From Aurantiochytrium sp. KH105 (lineage: Eukaryota > Sar > Bigyra > Thraustochytrida > Thraustochytriidae): DNA of 64,000 bases. The stretch spans positions 1 through 64,000 of the forward strand of contig BGKB01000167.1 in the NCBI GenBank assembly GCA_003116975.1, read 5' to 3'. The position numbers and the translations under genes are program-made. The notes beneath the pieces were generated by a model. That model saw only the letters and a list, made by a program, of their open reading frames with translations. It was not told the DNA's origin and searched no databases. Below are positions 27,259-37,063 of this stretch, piece after piece (the stretch's first letter is position 1; every line of letters starts with the position of its first letter).

Positions 27259-29204
27259 TTCCTTTCCTACGACTTCGACCGCCTGCTCGCTTGCTCGCTT
27301 CCGCAAGCTCGCTAAACAGAACCTAGGCTAGCTAACTGATAGCAGAGCTCCGGTGTGGAGCAAAAGTCAATGTGAAACCATCGGTCTTGCCATCAGTGAC
27401 GCCGCTCCGCATCCGCTGCCGGGTCGCACCGTGGCCCGGAGCAACCGTCCAGTGAGTGCATCGATGTCTGTGCTGGCTGCTAGGAGGAAACGATGAAACA
27501 ACTGAACGCTAGACATGGCCAGCAGCAAACCCCAAACTCGTTCCGGACCGAGTCACCGCCCCGCACCTTGGCCGTTGGGTCTCCTTGCTTGAGCTTTGGT
27601 GGCGCAGTTGCAATCCAATAAGTCGCTGCCTTTCTTTTGCGGCCAAGTTTCCGTCTCGCCGTCTCTCTCTGCAGCCACGCGAAGGCAGCTGCGAACGGGC
27701 GTGCGCCGTGGCAGGAAGGACTGGCCGGGCAGAACCGACTGACTGCAAGCTTCTTTCCCCCGCCCGCTCGAGATTCGCGTCTGCGCGTGGTCCTGCTCGC
27801 ATTCGTACAACGCTTGTTTGGCTGTCTGTGTCGCGTCAAGTCAGCTTTGCGGTTCGTTAGTTTGTTCACACAGAGGCAGCGAACCCGTTCAAGCCAGAGG
27901 TTAGACAGAGGCCGACCGGCCACGCACGCACGCACGCCACGCCAGCCCGCCCGCCTTCCTCCCTCACCGCCTCCCTCTCCCGCCGCCGCGCCGCGCGAAA
28001 CCAGCCAAGCCAAGCCAAGCCAAGCCGAGCGAGGCCCTGCCGTGTCTCGGAGAGCGCGTGAGAGAGCGCGTGAAGGACCGAGCCAGCTGCAGCGTGAAAG
28101 ACCTGCTGCTACTCGAGCGGTCCAGTGCGTGTGAGTGAGTACGAGAGTCCCTAGGCTGCTCCCCCTGACCCCTTCTTCCTGCTTCCGCGCTCCGATTCCG
28201 CTTTTCCGTCCCGCGTTCTGCGCCTGCGCGCCTGCCGTCCACCTCGCCGAGGCGTGCCGTCGATACCACGGCCGGGCTCGCGTCGCCTTCCACGTTGCGT
28301 GCCGCGCCGAAGAAAGGAAAGCAAAGCAAAGGAAGGGGGCCACAAGCGGAGGACCCGCGGCGGCTCTTCCTTTCAAGGCCGGCGCAGGAAGAGAGGCGCG
28401 AGTTCTATTCCGGCCGCCTGCGCGATCCTGCCATAAGCGAAGGAACCACGCGCGACTGACTGACGCGCACCCCATCCTCCATCCCGCGCGCTGTTGCCGC
28501 CCGCACCGTTCGCGCTGGATCTTTGCGACGAGGACTCGAGGCGGCGGCGACGGGACGCGGAGCGAAACCGAGAGGCGCGACGTTGCGCCTAAAAGCCGGA
28601 TCGGCGCGCCTGGCCTCGTGGCGCCCTGTGCATTCGCCAACGTGGGTCCGTGCATTCTTCCTTAGGGTGGGTAAGCCGTAGCTGCAAGGGTCCGGCCCGG
28701 TCTAAGCGACCCGCAACACAGAGCGTCAACCCGTTTGAAGGCTGTTGACGCATTGACGCCAACGCCCGAAACGCCGCGCGCGACAAAAGCCTGCGTCCGT
28801 CCCGCAAGTGTTTATTTTTTTTGCCGGGCTTCGTCCCCGAGTCCGTGCCTGGGCCTACGCCTTCATTGCTTGGACGCTGATCCGCCTAGTAGAGCCGCCT
28901 TGACAGCTGTTAATTTGCGATCCGCACAAAGCAACCCGAGGTCGCAGCAGGAGGAGGGCGCTGTTTGTAATTCTGCTTGGCTGACTGACGCAAACGGTCG
29001 AGGGAAGGTGGACCCAAAGCAAGCCAAGCCAAGCCAAACCAAGTCAAGCTAAAAAGTCTCTACTACGCACGAACGAACAAACAAGGGGTCGCGAACCAGA
29101 AAGCGCAAAGCAAAGTCGGGACAGGTGGGCCGACGGCCCGCCCACCTTGCACGAGCGGCAAACGGACACGTGTGCAGACAGACAGACGCCTTTGTGCTCT
29201 CACG

Positions 29205-31247
29205 ATGAACCAGGAGCTCTTTAGTCGACTTATGCAAGTCTTGCAGCAAGGACCCTCGCAAGAGCTGCAGCACGGACAACAACAACATCATCATCAACAC
29301 CAGCATCAGCATCAGCAGCAACAACAGCAGCTCGACATGCTCGAACAGAAAGTGAAGAAGTTCATACCTGCTTCACCTGCGTCAAACACCGGAACCAATG
29401 AGGAGGCCAAGCCGGAGCCACATGCTGGTCTCATCGAGCTGTTGAGAAAGGCGTCATCTTCTTCGTCCGCCTCTACTACAAATGCCAAGGTTAAGGCAGA
29501 ACATGACAACAACACAAAAGTCGAAAGTGAACCTTCGACTGCGACACACTCTCCAAACTTGAGCTCATCAAAAGAAGCTGCATTTTACATTAGCAATTGC
29601 AACAACGGTAGAGCGCAGTACGAAGGCGTCAAACATGAGACAGTGGCGCAGCATCAGAAAGGAGAAACGACATTGCGCAATGAAAAGGTGACTTCAGCTG
29701 CTCCATCCATCTCGAATTCCACGTCCTCCGACAGTCCCTTGAAGACATTTGAGGAATGGATGAAACAGCGCCAAGCTCCTCAGGCGCAAACGAAGCAGTC
29801 AACCAAAGAACTAATGCCTTCACTCCGCACGAGTGTTAAAGAGAGCAGGGAGTCTGATTCAAGTTCGCAATCGCAATCAGAAGCAAACACACAACAGGAC
29901 GCATCGGCGATGAGGCGAACGGTAGTGCTTCGCGATTCGAGCTACGGAAAGGTCACACGCAGTGCAGAAGATCGGGGCCAAAAAATCTCGCAGCTGTCTC
30001 AAGAGCCAAGCTTGCAACAATTCCAACAACAACAACAACAGCAGCAACATCTGCAAATGCATCCGCAAATGCTGGTCGCGCAGGGCCTGTGGAGTTCTCA
30101 TCAGCAACAGTCTGCATCGCAGATGCAGGACCGCCAGCCCGGCCAAATGCAGAACTCGCAACAGGTGTTTTTTGCTGCCCCAATGCCCGGAATGATGGCC
30201 TTGAATGGACAGGCAACGCACGCCATCGGAAACTGGTTTCCTGGTGGCATCATGATGCATCCTGGCTTCCTGTCGCAGCCCACAAAGTCCAACGCTGGCA
30301 TCGACGAAAGCAATGAAAGTCTGGCGCTTGGCATGTACCTAAGTCAAGTGCAGCAACAGCCGCAGCAACAGCAACAACAGCAGCAGTCAACGTCCTTGAA
30401 CCAAGCTCAAATGCAGCTCCTGCAAGCAAATTCACACATGGCCCAGGGAAAATCTCTCTCTGACTTGCCTCGTTTCATTCCTGCCCCTCAGCCGCCGCTG
30501 GAGCTTCTCGGTAGCGAACGAGCCCCGAGCATGCACGTGCGACACAACACGCCGTTGCCTCCCCGATGGCTAAACGTCGAAGTGCTTGTTGCGTTTTCCG
30601 TTGACTACAGCAAATCGACCCCGGACAACTTTGTCTTTACTTCGGACATCATTGAGAAAGGCTTTCTTTTTCATTTCATGAAGCGCACAAAGTTCCATTC
30701 TCTGACGCCCAAACAATACCGTGCCGCTGTACGCAAGCTTGTATCGGACTGCCGACCAGGTTACAGCAACGAAGATCGCGAGAGCTTGCCTAAAGAGTTG
30801 CTCGCGCGGCTGCGGGATCATGTCGAGTTCGTCGGACGGTCTCACTGGGGCTTTAAACGTTTCGTTGTGATTGGTCCTGACTGCGCCAAGTTTCGCGTTG
30901 AGCAGCAAATTGTGGAGCGCAATGCAGCAAACTTTTCCCCTGTGGTGCGCTCCATGCTTGAGTCGAGTCGCGAACCGGATGCACAAACCTTCGGCGGCAG
31001 TTTTTTGAGCGCGCCAAGGGAAAACCAGCAAATGACTTCCTCGGCGGCGCCCTTTGCGCAGACCGCCACGCCCAACTTTTTGGGTCAGCAAAGAATGATC
31101 TCAACCCCATCGGTTTCCTTGGACCTCTCCGAAACGAAAAAGCGCAAGGATTCCTCTCGCGACGAGCACACGGAAAACGAGGGAGGAAACGAGAGGTTTG
31201 CTGCACACAAAATGAGGAAGATTGAATGCAATGGGCCGACACCCTAA
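29205..31247 (+). CDS. Poly-Gln protein with an unrecognised C-terminal domain
   Basis: This is a 680-residue protein from the ATG at 29205; the frame extends upstream only to a GTG. Residues 1-445 are low-complexity, with several Gln/His runs (about 25-45, 265-285, 385-395) and Ser-rich stretches. Residues about 446-565 are compact and well structured: PRWLNVEVLVAFSVDY, DIIEKGFLFHFMKRTKF, YRAAVRKLVSDC, LRDHVEFVGRSHWGFKRFVV. This looks like a folded domain, but I do not recognise it. The tail has a basic cluster (ETKKRKD) that could be a nuclear signal. Gln-rich proteins of this kind are often transcription or RNA regulators; that role is an inference here. There are no introns. Confidence 0.7.
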   Translation: MNQELFSRLMQVLQQGPSQELQHGQQQHHHQHQHQHQQQQQQLDMLEQKVKKFIPASPASNTGTNEEAKPEPHAGLIELLRKASSSSSASTTNAKVKAEHDNNTKVESEPSTATHSPNLSSSKEAAFYISNCNNGRAQYEGVKHETVAQHQKGETTLRNEKVTSAAPSISNSTSSDSPLKTFEEWMKQRQAPQAQTKQSTKELMPSLRTSVKESRESDSSSQSQSEANTQQDASAMRRTVVLRDSSYGKVTRSAEDRGQKISQLSQEPSLQQFQQQQQQQQHLQMHPQMLVAQGLWSSHQQQSASQMQDRQPGQMQNSQQVFFAAPMPGMMALNGQATHAIGNWFPGGIMMHPGFLSQPTKSNAGIDESNESLALGMYLSQVQQQPQQQQQQQQSTSLNQAQMQLLQANSHMAQGKSLSDLPRFIPAPQPPLELLGSERAPSMHVRHNTPLPPRWLNVEVLVAFSVDYSKSTPDNFVFTSDIIEKGFLFHFMKRTKFHSLTPKQYRAAVRKLVSDCRPGYSNEDRESLPKELLARLRDHVEFVGRSHWGFKRFVVIGPDCAKFRVEQQIVERNAANFSPVVRSMLESSREPDAQTFGGSFLSAPRENQQMTSSAAPFAQTATPNFLGQQRMISTPSVSLDLSETKKRKDSSRDEHTENEGGNERFAAHKMRKIECNGPTP

Positions 31248-31622
31248 TGTATGCCGTTTCTCTCCTGGCTTGTTTTTTTATATGTTGTTCTGGGCCTATT
31301 TGCAGCAGCAAGATTCAGATGACGACGGCCCGTTCTTTGCTTAGGAGTTGAAACCTACACTACTTAGCAGATTGCTGCAAATGTATAGCATGACAGACAT
31401 CCTCTACCAGGTCTGCCAGGTAGGGAGTTAGTTACCTCGCAGATCTCTGCAAATGTATGAAAGTATAAAAATTTGTGTGTGACAAAGAAAATCAATGGAC
31501 TTGTAGGGAAGTGCGCATACTATGAAGCTTGCTTGCAAGCAAGCTGTATAACAATCATGCTACGTGAGTTTTGACTTATGAATCTTGGGTTTCCATCCAC
31601 GATTCAAGATCATTTTTTAGAG
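31248..31622. other. Convergent 3' region with a perfect palindrome
   Basis: These 375 AT-richer bases lie between the stops of the poly-Gln gene and the metzincin gene. Two copies of GCAGAT[TG/CT]CTGCAAATGTAT (31367-31386, 31439-31458) lie 72 bases apart, and a 20-base perfect palindrome spans 31526-31545. No gene was found. Confidence 0.65.
31526..31545. repeat. 20-bp perfect palindrome
   Basis: AGCTTGCTTGCAAGCAAGCT equals its own reverse complement, with its centre between 31535 and 31536. It sits in the 3' region between two convergent genes, where it could mark transcript ends on both strands. Confidence 0.9.
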
Positions 31623-33881
31623 TTATGCCGACGTCACAATGTCATAGTTGATGAGTAAAGGGGCGCACCACCCGGCTTCATACTCTGGAGGCGCGGCATG
31701 CGCACGAAATCCCGAGTGTCCGGGTAATGGTGGATCTGCGGCGTAATAGAAACTATCGACTTGTTTCGAAGCAAAGGCGACGCGCGGGTAGGTTGAGGTG
31801 TCGGGAAGATGTTCTGGCGAGAGCGCGTCGTGAATAGTATCATAATAGCTTCCCAGCTGGCCCGCCACATCACTGAACAAGACGGCATCAGAGGCGTACA
31901 GGGCCTGGTCAATATCGAGATCGTTGCCATCGAGTCGTGCTATTGCGATAAATTGGCCCTTTTCAATGGAAAGCCCAGCATCAGGAAGATCCAGTTCCTT
32001 GTGAAACCATTGATGCTCGTGAGGAAGGACCAGAGGCCCTGACCTTTGCTTGACGCTGAAGTCGACCATCTCACCGGTTGGTGCGGCCAGGGACTTTCTC
32101 CGAGGCTCGACAACATAGATCTCAACAATGGCCGCCTTGGTGTAGGGGTGTGCAGGCATCCAACGCACGCGCGCCACGCGGCCAGCCTTTGGGGCCGGTA
32201 GAAGGTTGAGGACGACAATATGCTGATGCAAAGAGCAGGGGGCCTTGCGAGTAAGCTCAAACTCTGCCGCAATATACGCTCGGCGGCTTTGGCGGAACAC
32301 GTCTGCTAGCGGCTTGGAGGCGCTTCCCAGCTGCATCGTCGATCGCCCAACGGTGATGCCACCAGGCACGGTTCCTGAGGGCTTAATATCAACCTTTTGA
32401 ATGGCCTCGCGCATGCGTGTCACTTGCTCAGCGGACAGAGAAGTCGCGCGACTTTGTTCCAATAGCGGAGCGTCCGGACAAACTCGTCTGCTCGCAATCC
32501 CAACGTAACGTAGTTGGTGCATGAGATTCCCCTTTTCCCAGGTTTCCGAGAGAGCACACGAGTCTGACGGGTGATGTTCGCCAAAGTTGTGGCCCAGCTC
32601 GTGCGCAAGCATTCGAGCCGCCGTGTCGCCTCGCATGCGAACCTTCTCATGAACACGCCGCTGCACAGGGCGCGCCGCGCGCGTCTTGAGGGCGTTCTCA
32701 AAGCGACGACAGGTAGCATTGCGCAAAAAGGCTCCAGTGTCCGGGTCGATGATAGGCTTGCGACGCTCGTAGCACGATCCTGTGCGCCCAAAGATTCTTC
32801 CTGCGAAACACTCGCCGTTCCGCATGTGAAAGTAAAAAACGGGGAAAATTGGCGATGAGTTGACCAGATTCCACGGCGGGACTCTCATCGGGTAGCCAAC
32901 GATCCACTCCAACATGTTGCGCTGAAAATTGTATTTGTCCGTGGAAGCCATGAGCGCCTTGAGGCCTTTGGGCAGCTTTGAAGCGCTCTCGAGGACCTGC
33001 AAGCCATACAGTTTCTTATACCTCGCCATCACCCAATGTGAGAATTGAACATCTGCGCGAGCAAGGGACACTTGCGGCGGCGTTGATCCAATAGTCGTCA
33101 CCTCGGCAAGGTCTGGGCCTTCCACGTAGGCAAGGTAGTCGAGAGATCGTTTGTCGTCAAGCATGTGCGCATTTGCGAGCTCGGTGCGACTCACGCGAAG
33201 GTAAATGTTGTATCTCGCGTAGATGGCGATGACACGACTAAAAATATCTTCCCAATCTTGAAGAGACACTTCGTCATCGATTAGGCGAAACGCGTCGCGG
33301 AGTCTGATCACTGTCACGTCGTACACAAGCCTCGGCTCTTCTCTCCATTTTGGAAGGACGAGACTCTCGTCAAAGGGCAGAATTGCACCATCTGCATCTT
33401 CAATATGAGGGCGGGAAAAGGGTCGCTGCGAGCGTCGTGCGGAGGCCGCAGTGTCCTTTGTGCCGAGATAATCTCTCTTCCGCGCTTCCTGGTGCCAGCC
33501 TCTGTACCCCAGGCTAAAGTCGCTCATGTCAGACTGGACGTGCGATGTGTGCGATCTCTTTGCACCATCCTCCTCGTTGTATTCTGTATTATCAAATTCT
33601 TTACTCCTCGAAGGGCTTTTGCCGACATTGAAGTCGATGACATCGTCGCCATCATTGTCGTCGTTGTCGTCATCGAAGTCTGGGTCATCCTCCTCGTTGT
33701 CGCCGTCGTCGCTGGCTCCTCCGCTGCTTGTCTTTGCCCAAGCTCCAGCTACACTTACGCTCTGCGCATAAGAATCAAGGTTCATGAGCGCGGCTGAGAA
33801 AGCAAAGTATTCGAGGATGCCGACACCCAAAGCAGCCGCGCCAACGAGCGCGAGGCACTCGAAGAGCCGCAGACGCACCAT
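31623..33881 (-). CDS. Membrane-anchored metzincin metalloprotease
   Basis: This is a 752-residue protein from the ATG at 33881. A signal anchor (about 8-32) near the N-terminus suggests a type II membrane or secreted enzyme. An acidic Asp/Glu/Asn-rich stretch follows (about 55-90). The zinc site HELGHNFGEHH (residues 427-437) is a full HExxHxxGxxH metzincin motif, so the three His ligands and the catalytic Glu are present. GNLMHQ about 20 residues on supplies a Met-turn candidate. Upstream, the motif YKKLYGLQVLESASKLPKGL and a Cys-containing MRNGECFAGRIFG stretch look like the rest of the catalytic domain. Residues about 540-740 form a beta-rich C-terminal domain. The spacing resembles reprolysin/ADAM-type enzymes, but the sequence does not clearly belong to a named family. 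The substrate is unknown. Confidence 0.75.
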   Translation of the reverse strand: MVRLRLFECLALVGAAALGVGILEYFAFSAALMNLDSYAQSVSVAGAWAKTSSGGASDDGDNEEDDPDFDDDNDDNDGDDVIDFNVGKSPSRSKEFDNTEYNEEDGAKRSHTSHVQSDMSDFSLGYRGWHQEARKRDYLGTKDTAASARRSQRPFSRPHIEDADGAILPFDESLVLPKWREEPRLVYDVTVIRLRDAFRLIDDEVSLQDWEDIFSRVIAIYARYNIYLRVSRTELANAHMLDDKRSLDYLAYVEGPDLAEVTTIGSTPPQVSLARADVQFSHWVMARYKKLYGLQVLESASKLPKGLKALMASTDKYNFQRNMLEWIVGYPMRVPPWNLVNSSPIFPVFYFHMRNGECFAGRIFGRTGSCYERRKPIIDPDTGAFLRNATCRRFENALKTRAARPVQRRVHEKVRMRGDTAARMLAHELGHNFGEHHPSDSCALSETWEKGNLMHQLRYVGIASRRVCPDAPLLEQSRATSLSAEQVTRMREAIQKVDIKPSGTVPGGITVGRSTMQLGSASKPLADVFRQSRRAYIAAEFELTRKAPCSLHQHIVVLNLLPAPKAGRVARVRWMPAHPYTKAAIVEIYVVEPRRKSLAAPTGEMVDFSVKQRSGPLVLPHEHQWFHKELDLPDAGLSIEKGQFIAIARLDGNDLDIDQALYASDAVLFSDVAGQLGSYYDTIHDALSPEHLPDTSTYPRVAFASKQVDSFYYAADPPLPGHSGFRAHAAPPEYEAGWCAPLLINYDIVTSA

Positions 33882-34422
33882 GGGTTGTTATCCGCCAGCA
33901 ACGAAAGATCAAACAGACTGCCGTAACACTCGCTCCACACTGCTTGCGAGCGGCGTGGCTTTCAGTGCGTCAGTACTGGCGCACAGCCTTGGTGTCGTGC
34001 CCACCGCGCCCTCTTGCGGCGCCCGCGTCGCTGGCTGGCGCCGCGCGCGGATCCTTTTGTGGGAAAGTCGATTGTGGTCCCAGTCTCGCGTTGACATCAT
34101 AATAATGGCATCAACCTGATTCGATGGCGCCTTTTTTCTTACAGTTAGTATAGTATAGGCCTTCAGGCGAAAGAACAAGAGGAACGCCGATTCGGAAGGA
34201 GAGGATAGACAAGTAGCTGAGCGACAAAAATGCGAGGGGAAAAGCACACACGAGTGCACGAGATTAAAACAAGCATAATCTTGTTTGATGAAAGGCCGAA
34301 CAAGAAAGATAAACGACCTGCTCATGACAATGGCAGAAAACGAAAAGCAATGTTTAGTTGTGTTAGTATGTTTTGTTTTGTAATGTCGACACAAAGGCAA
34401 TTCTTCTACGTCTGTAAAGAGA
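33882..34422. other. Intergenic region upstream of the metzincin gene
   Basis: These 541 bases lie between the metzincin start and the 3' end of the next minus-strand gene. The part nearer 34420 is AT-rich and probably a 3' untranslated region; the part nearer 33882 is GC-rich and probably promoter. No gene was found. Confidence 0.55.
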
Positions 34423-36114
34423 TTATTGCGGAGCGGGAAAGTCGAGCGTGGCCAGATACCGATCGTGGATAGCCTGTAGAGCCCGGTCATCCCTCTTGCT
34501 CTTGGCATTCCATGCGACTTCTGGCGTCTCCCCAGACTTGAGATTCTGCGTGAGCGAGTGGAAGACCATACGCCCACTCCAGCGGATCGTAAAGGTCTTG
34601 CCTTGCTCCCAGGGCCACGAAGACAACTTCATGTCTGGAACCGCAGACTGGAGATGGACGCGCTTTTGAACAATCGTCTTGGTGAACGTGGAAACCGAGG
34701 TACCCACAAAAGTCCGCGCGCGTGCGCAGACGAGCTGCTCAACGGTACCAAAGATGTCCCTGTAAACGTCCGAAGCAGGTAGGCGATTTTTAAAGTCGAG
34801 CATCGCCAGAGCAACCTCTTCGTCCTCGATGAGCCTTGTCTCTGGGATCACCTTTTTGAAGGCAGCAAAGGGTTTGAACCACTGGGTAAAGGTGTCCACC
34901 TTGCCTTCCTCGAAGACAGTTCCATCCGTAGCGAGGTAAATGGGGCGATCGCGGCTAAATCCATTGCTCAGAGCGAAATCGACAAAACCAGCTCCGTCCG
35001 GTGCGGAGAGCTTGGCTTTCTTCCAGTAGTCGCCGAGGCGTACATGGAAAGCGTCAAAGTCATTGTTGAAAAACTTTTTGCTGATCAGCAGCGAGAGCTT
35101 CAGTAGGTACGGCGAGTAGCGCACGTGCTTGTGGTACCAGGGCTCGATAAAGCGCTTGCCACCGCTGTACCAGCGGCCCTTGGCAAAGACGACTGGCGTA
35201 GTCGCCGCACTGGCCTTGGCTCGGGTGTTGGCCACGATACGCTGCGAGGCATCCTTCATCTTGCCAAACCACTTGAGATAGGTAACAATGTCAGTCGAGG
35301 TTTTCCCACCTCCAAGAACGTCCTTGTGAAAGTCTGCCAGCGTTCCGTTGAGAGCAATCATCTCGATTCCGAAGGACTTGCTCATAAAGTCGAGGTCCAT
35401 GAGCTGATCCATGGGAACTGTTGTTTCCACTGGCTGATTGTAGTAACCCATTCTGTTATATAGAGTTGGAGTTGGGGGAAAAAAGGAAAAGAAAGGTGCG
35501 AAAGTCATCATCGTGGGGTGACAGACAATGGTTAGTTTTCGGGGATGCCAAACAAAAAGCATGCGTGCCCATGAGGCAGACAGACTTGATCGAACTCACT
35601 CAAAATTGGAATGTTTGCCTCCAGGCGGGACAATAAGCGTGTAGTTGTTCTCACGCGCGACAGAGATGGCCGCAAGGAAACAGAGAATCTGGTTGTTGAA
35701 GCCTCCGCTGGGGCTGTAGAGAAAATACTGCTTTGAGCCATCGAGCTTGACATCATTGTACGGGCTCGACAATGTGCGCGGGAGAATAGACATCTTACGG
35801 GTGGCATCAAACTCGGCGGGGCTGAATTCATCAAAGACCTTTGCATTCGAACCCTCGTCCGGGGACTCATCATATTCGGATTCCTGCTCGAGCGTCTCGT
35901 CATTCATGTCATTTGCGATGTCTTCAGCAGAGACCGAGGCGCTCGGAGAGGGCGCCAGAATAGAGCCTATTGCGACCTTTGTCACGCCGTACTGGCCGAT
36001 GACTGTGTCCATGTTGCCTTCGCCGCCATCGATCGTGAAGGCGATGAGCGCCACGATCATCACGCACAACACGCTCATCGATCCAATCGCCTTGGTCGTC
36101 ATCAGGCGATTCAT
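34423..36114 (-). CDS. O-fucosyltransferase-like type II membrane protein, copy A
   Basis: There are two exons: 36114-35600 and 35452-34423, with a 147-base intron (GTGAGT...AACAG, phase 2, restoring a Glu codon). The product is 514 residues. A signal anchor (about 11-28) is followed by an acidic stem. The catalytic region starts at YFLYSPSGGFNNQ, a motif like the GG-x-NNQ donor-binding start of GDP-fucose protein O-fucosyltransferases (GT-B fold). It continues with DAFHVRLGDY near residue 306, YLATDGTV, and EQLVCARARTFVGTSVSTF near the C-terminus, the positions where that family has HLR, the TD motif and the FVG(T)xxSTF loop. It is probably a Golgi enzyme facing the lumen. Donor and acceptor are not proven. 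The ATG at 36114 is chosen because the upstream extension has only a TTG. Copy B (37064-38921) is its tandem paralogue. Confidence 0.75.
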
Positions 36115-37063
36115 CTTGTCCGAGCTGAGCTCTACCGAGATAACCTTCGCCTCGCCTCGCCGCGCTCGCGCAGATCCCTGTCTCAAGCTAGCGAGCGAGC
36201 GAGTGAGGGAGTCTCTCCCCGCCGCGCGTCAGTTGGTTCTCAGGTCACGGCGCCGCGGCGCGATCCGCCCTCGCCGCCGACGTGAGCGAAGCGAGCCCTC
36301 GCTCGCCCGCCCGCTCGCTCGCGTTCCTTCTTTCTGGCGCCCGGCCGGCCGGCTCGCCGCGCGCAGAGACGGGACGGAGCGCTGCTCGGGCCCGCGGAAG
36401 CGCCGTCGCGGTTTGGCTTTGCCTGCCGCGCCGAGTGACGACGAGTCGAGATCGGGCTCACAAGAGACTCAGACACAGAGACAGAGTCAGAGACAGAGTC
36501 AGACAGAGAGACAGACAGAGAGACAAGATAAGGAAGGAAGGCCCAGCGTCCTGCACAACGGGCCCATCGAGCCGATCGTCGTCGGGCACAAGGCACGTCA
36601 TGACGCACGCGCCTTGCGCTCGCAGGCCGGGCGCGTGCACACGATGGGGCAGCGAGCATTTGCGCGTCGCATCACGCGAATCCAGGGCCGGAGGGGAGCG
36701 GGACGGCGCCGCGTGGATGAGCGAGCCATCGGAGGGGAGAGCGATGGGAGGGGGAGAGAGAGAGGGTGGTGAGTGAATTCATGCGGATGAAAGAAAAGAG
36801 GGATCTCGCGTATGGGCACTTCGCGGAGGGAAAAGTGGACGTGGTGATAGGCCTAAGCGGCAGCGCCGATTATCCTTCAGTCTCGATGATCGATTCACCG
36901 ATTTGGAGATGATGCCAATGAGATTGGAAAATTTCGCTTCGTTTTACGCCTATACTGACCAGGTTGCTTTCCTTCGGGGAAGGAAGGAAGGGCCACAGAT
37001 AAATCCACTCCGCCCGCCCACACCCCTTTCCCATCAGCCCATTGTTTCACTCGCTCACTCGCA
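36115..37063. other. Spacer between O-fucosyltransferase-like copies A and B
   Basis: These 949 bases contain the presumed promoter of copy A. A GAGC tract at about 36187-36203 and a GACAGA-type tract at 36466-36526 are present. The open frames running through are repeat-derived (Arg/Ser/Asp/Gln strings) and are rejected. No gene was found. Confidence 0.6.
36466..36526. repeat. GACAGA/GAGACA compound repeat
   Basis: A purine-rich array of CAGAGA and CAGAGT units (for example ACAGAGACAGAGTCAGAGAC), about 360-420 bases upstream of the copy A start codon. Confidence 0.9.

Larger units (their letters stand above)
22565..29204. other. 6.6-kb region without a supported gene
   Basis: This is by far the longest gap in the window. 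The open frames here (for example about 390 codons on the minus strand at 27480-28655) are Arg/Ala/Ser/Pro-rich, lack domains and overlap simple repeats. Contents are a possible but unresolved coding patch at about 23120-23690, a 44-bp tandem duplication (24200-24287), an (ATGC)n tract (24364-24408), GTCGA/GAGC tracts (25642-25692), a CCAGC/GCATG compound repeat (about 27141-27258) and CCAAG repeats (28004-28024, 29018-29040). I saw no tRNA, 5S rRNA or U6-like sequence. The last part should include the promoter of the gene at 29205. Confidence 0.55.

Noticed and set aside
24364-27260. CRISPR-like look of the short direct repeats
   Set aside because: Units are 4-16 bases without unique spacers, and the genome is eukaryotic. 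They are microsatellites.
27480-28655. 391-codon open frame on the minus strand
   Set aside because: Arg/Ala/Gly/Ser-rich with no domain. It crosses simple repeats and its TTG/ATG context is poor; GC-rich DNA readily gives such frames.
35453-35562. N-terminal part of the copy A exon 2 open frame
   Set aside because: It is intron: AACAG acceptor at 35453-35457, and the join to exon 1 restores a conserved HSNFE-to-GY transition shared with copy B.
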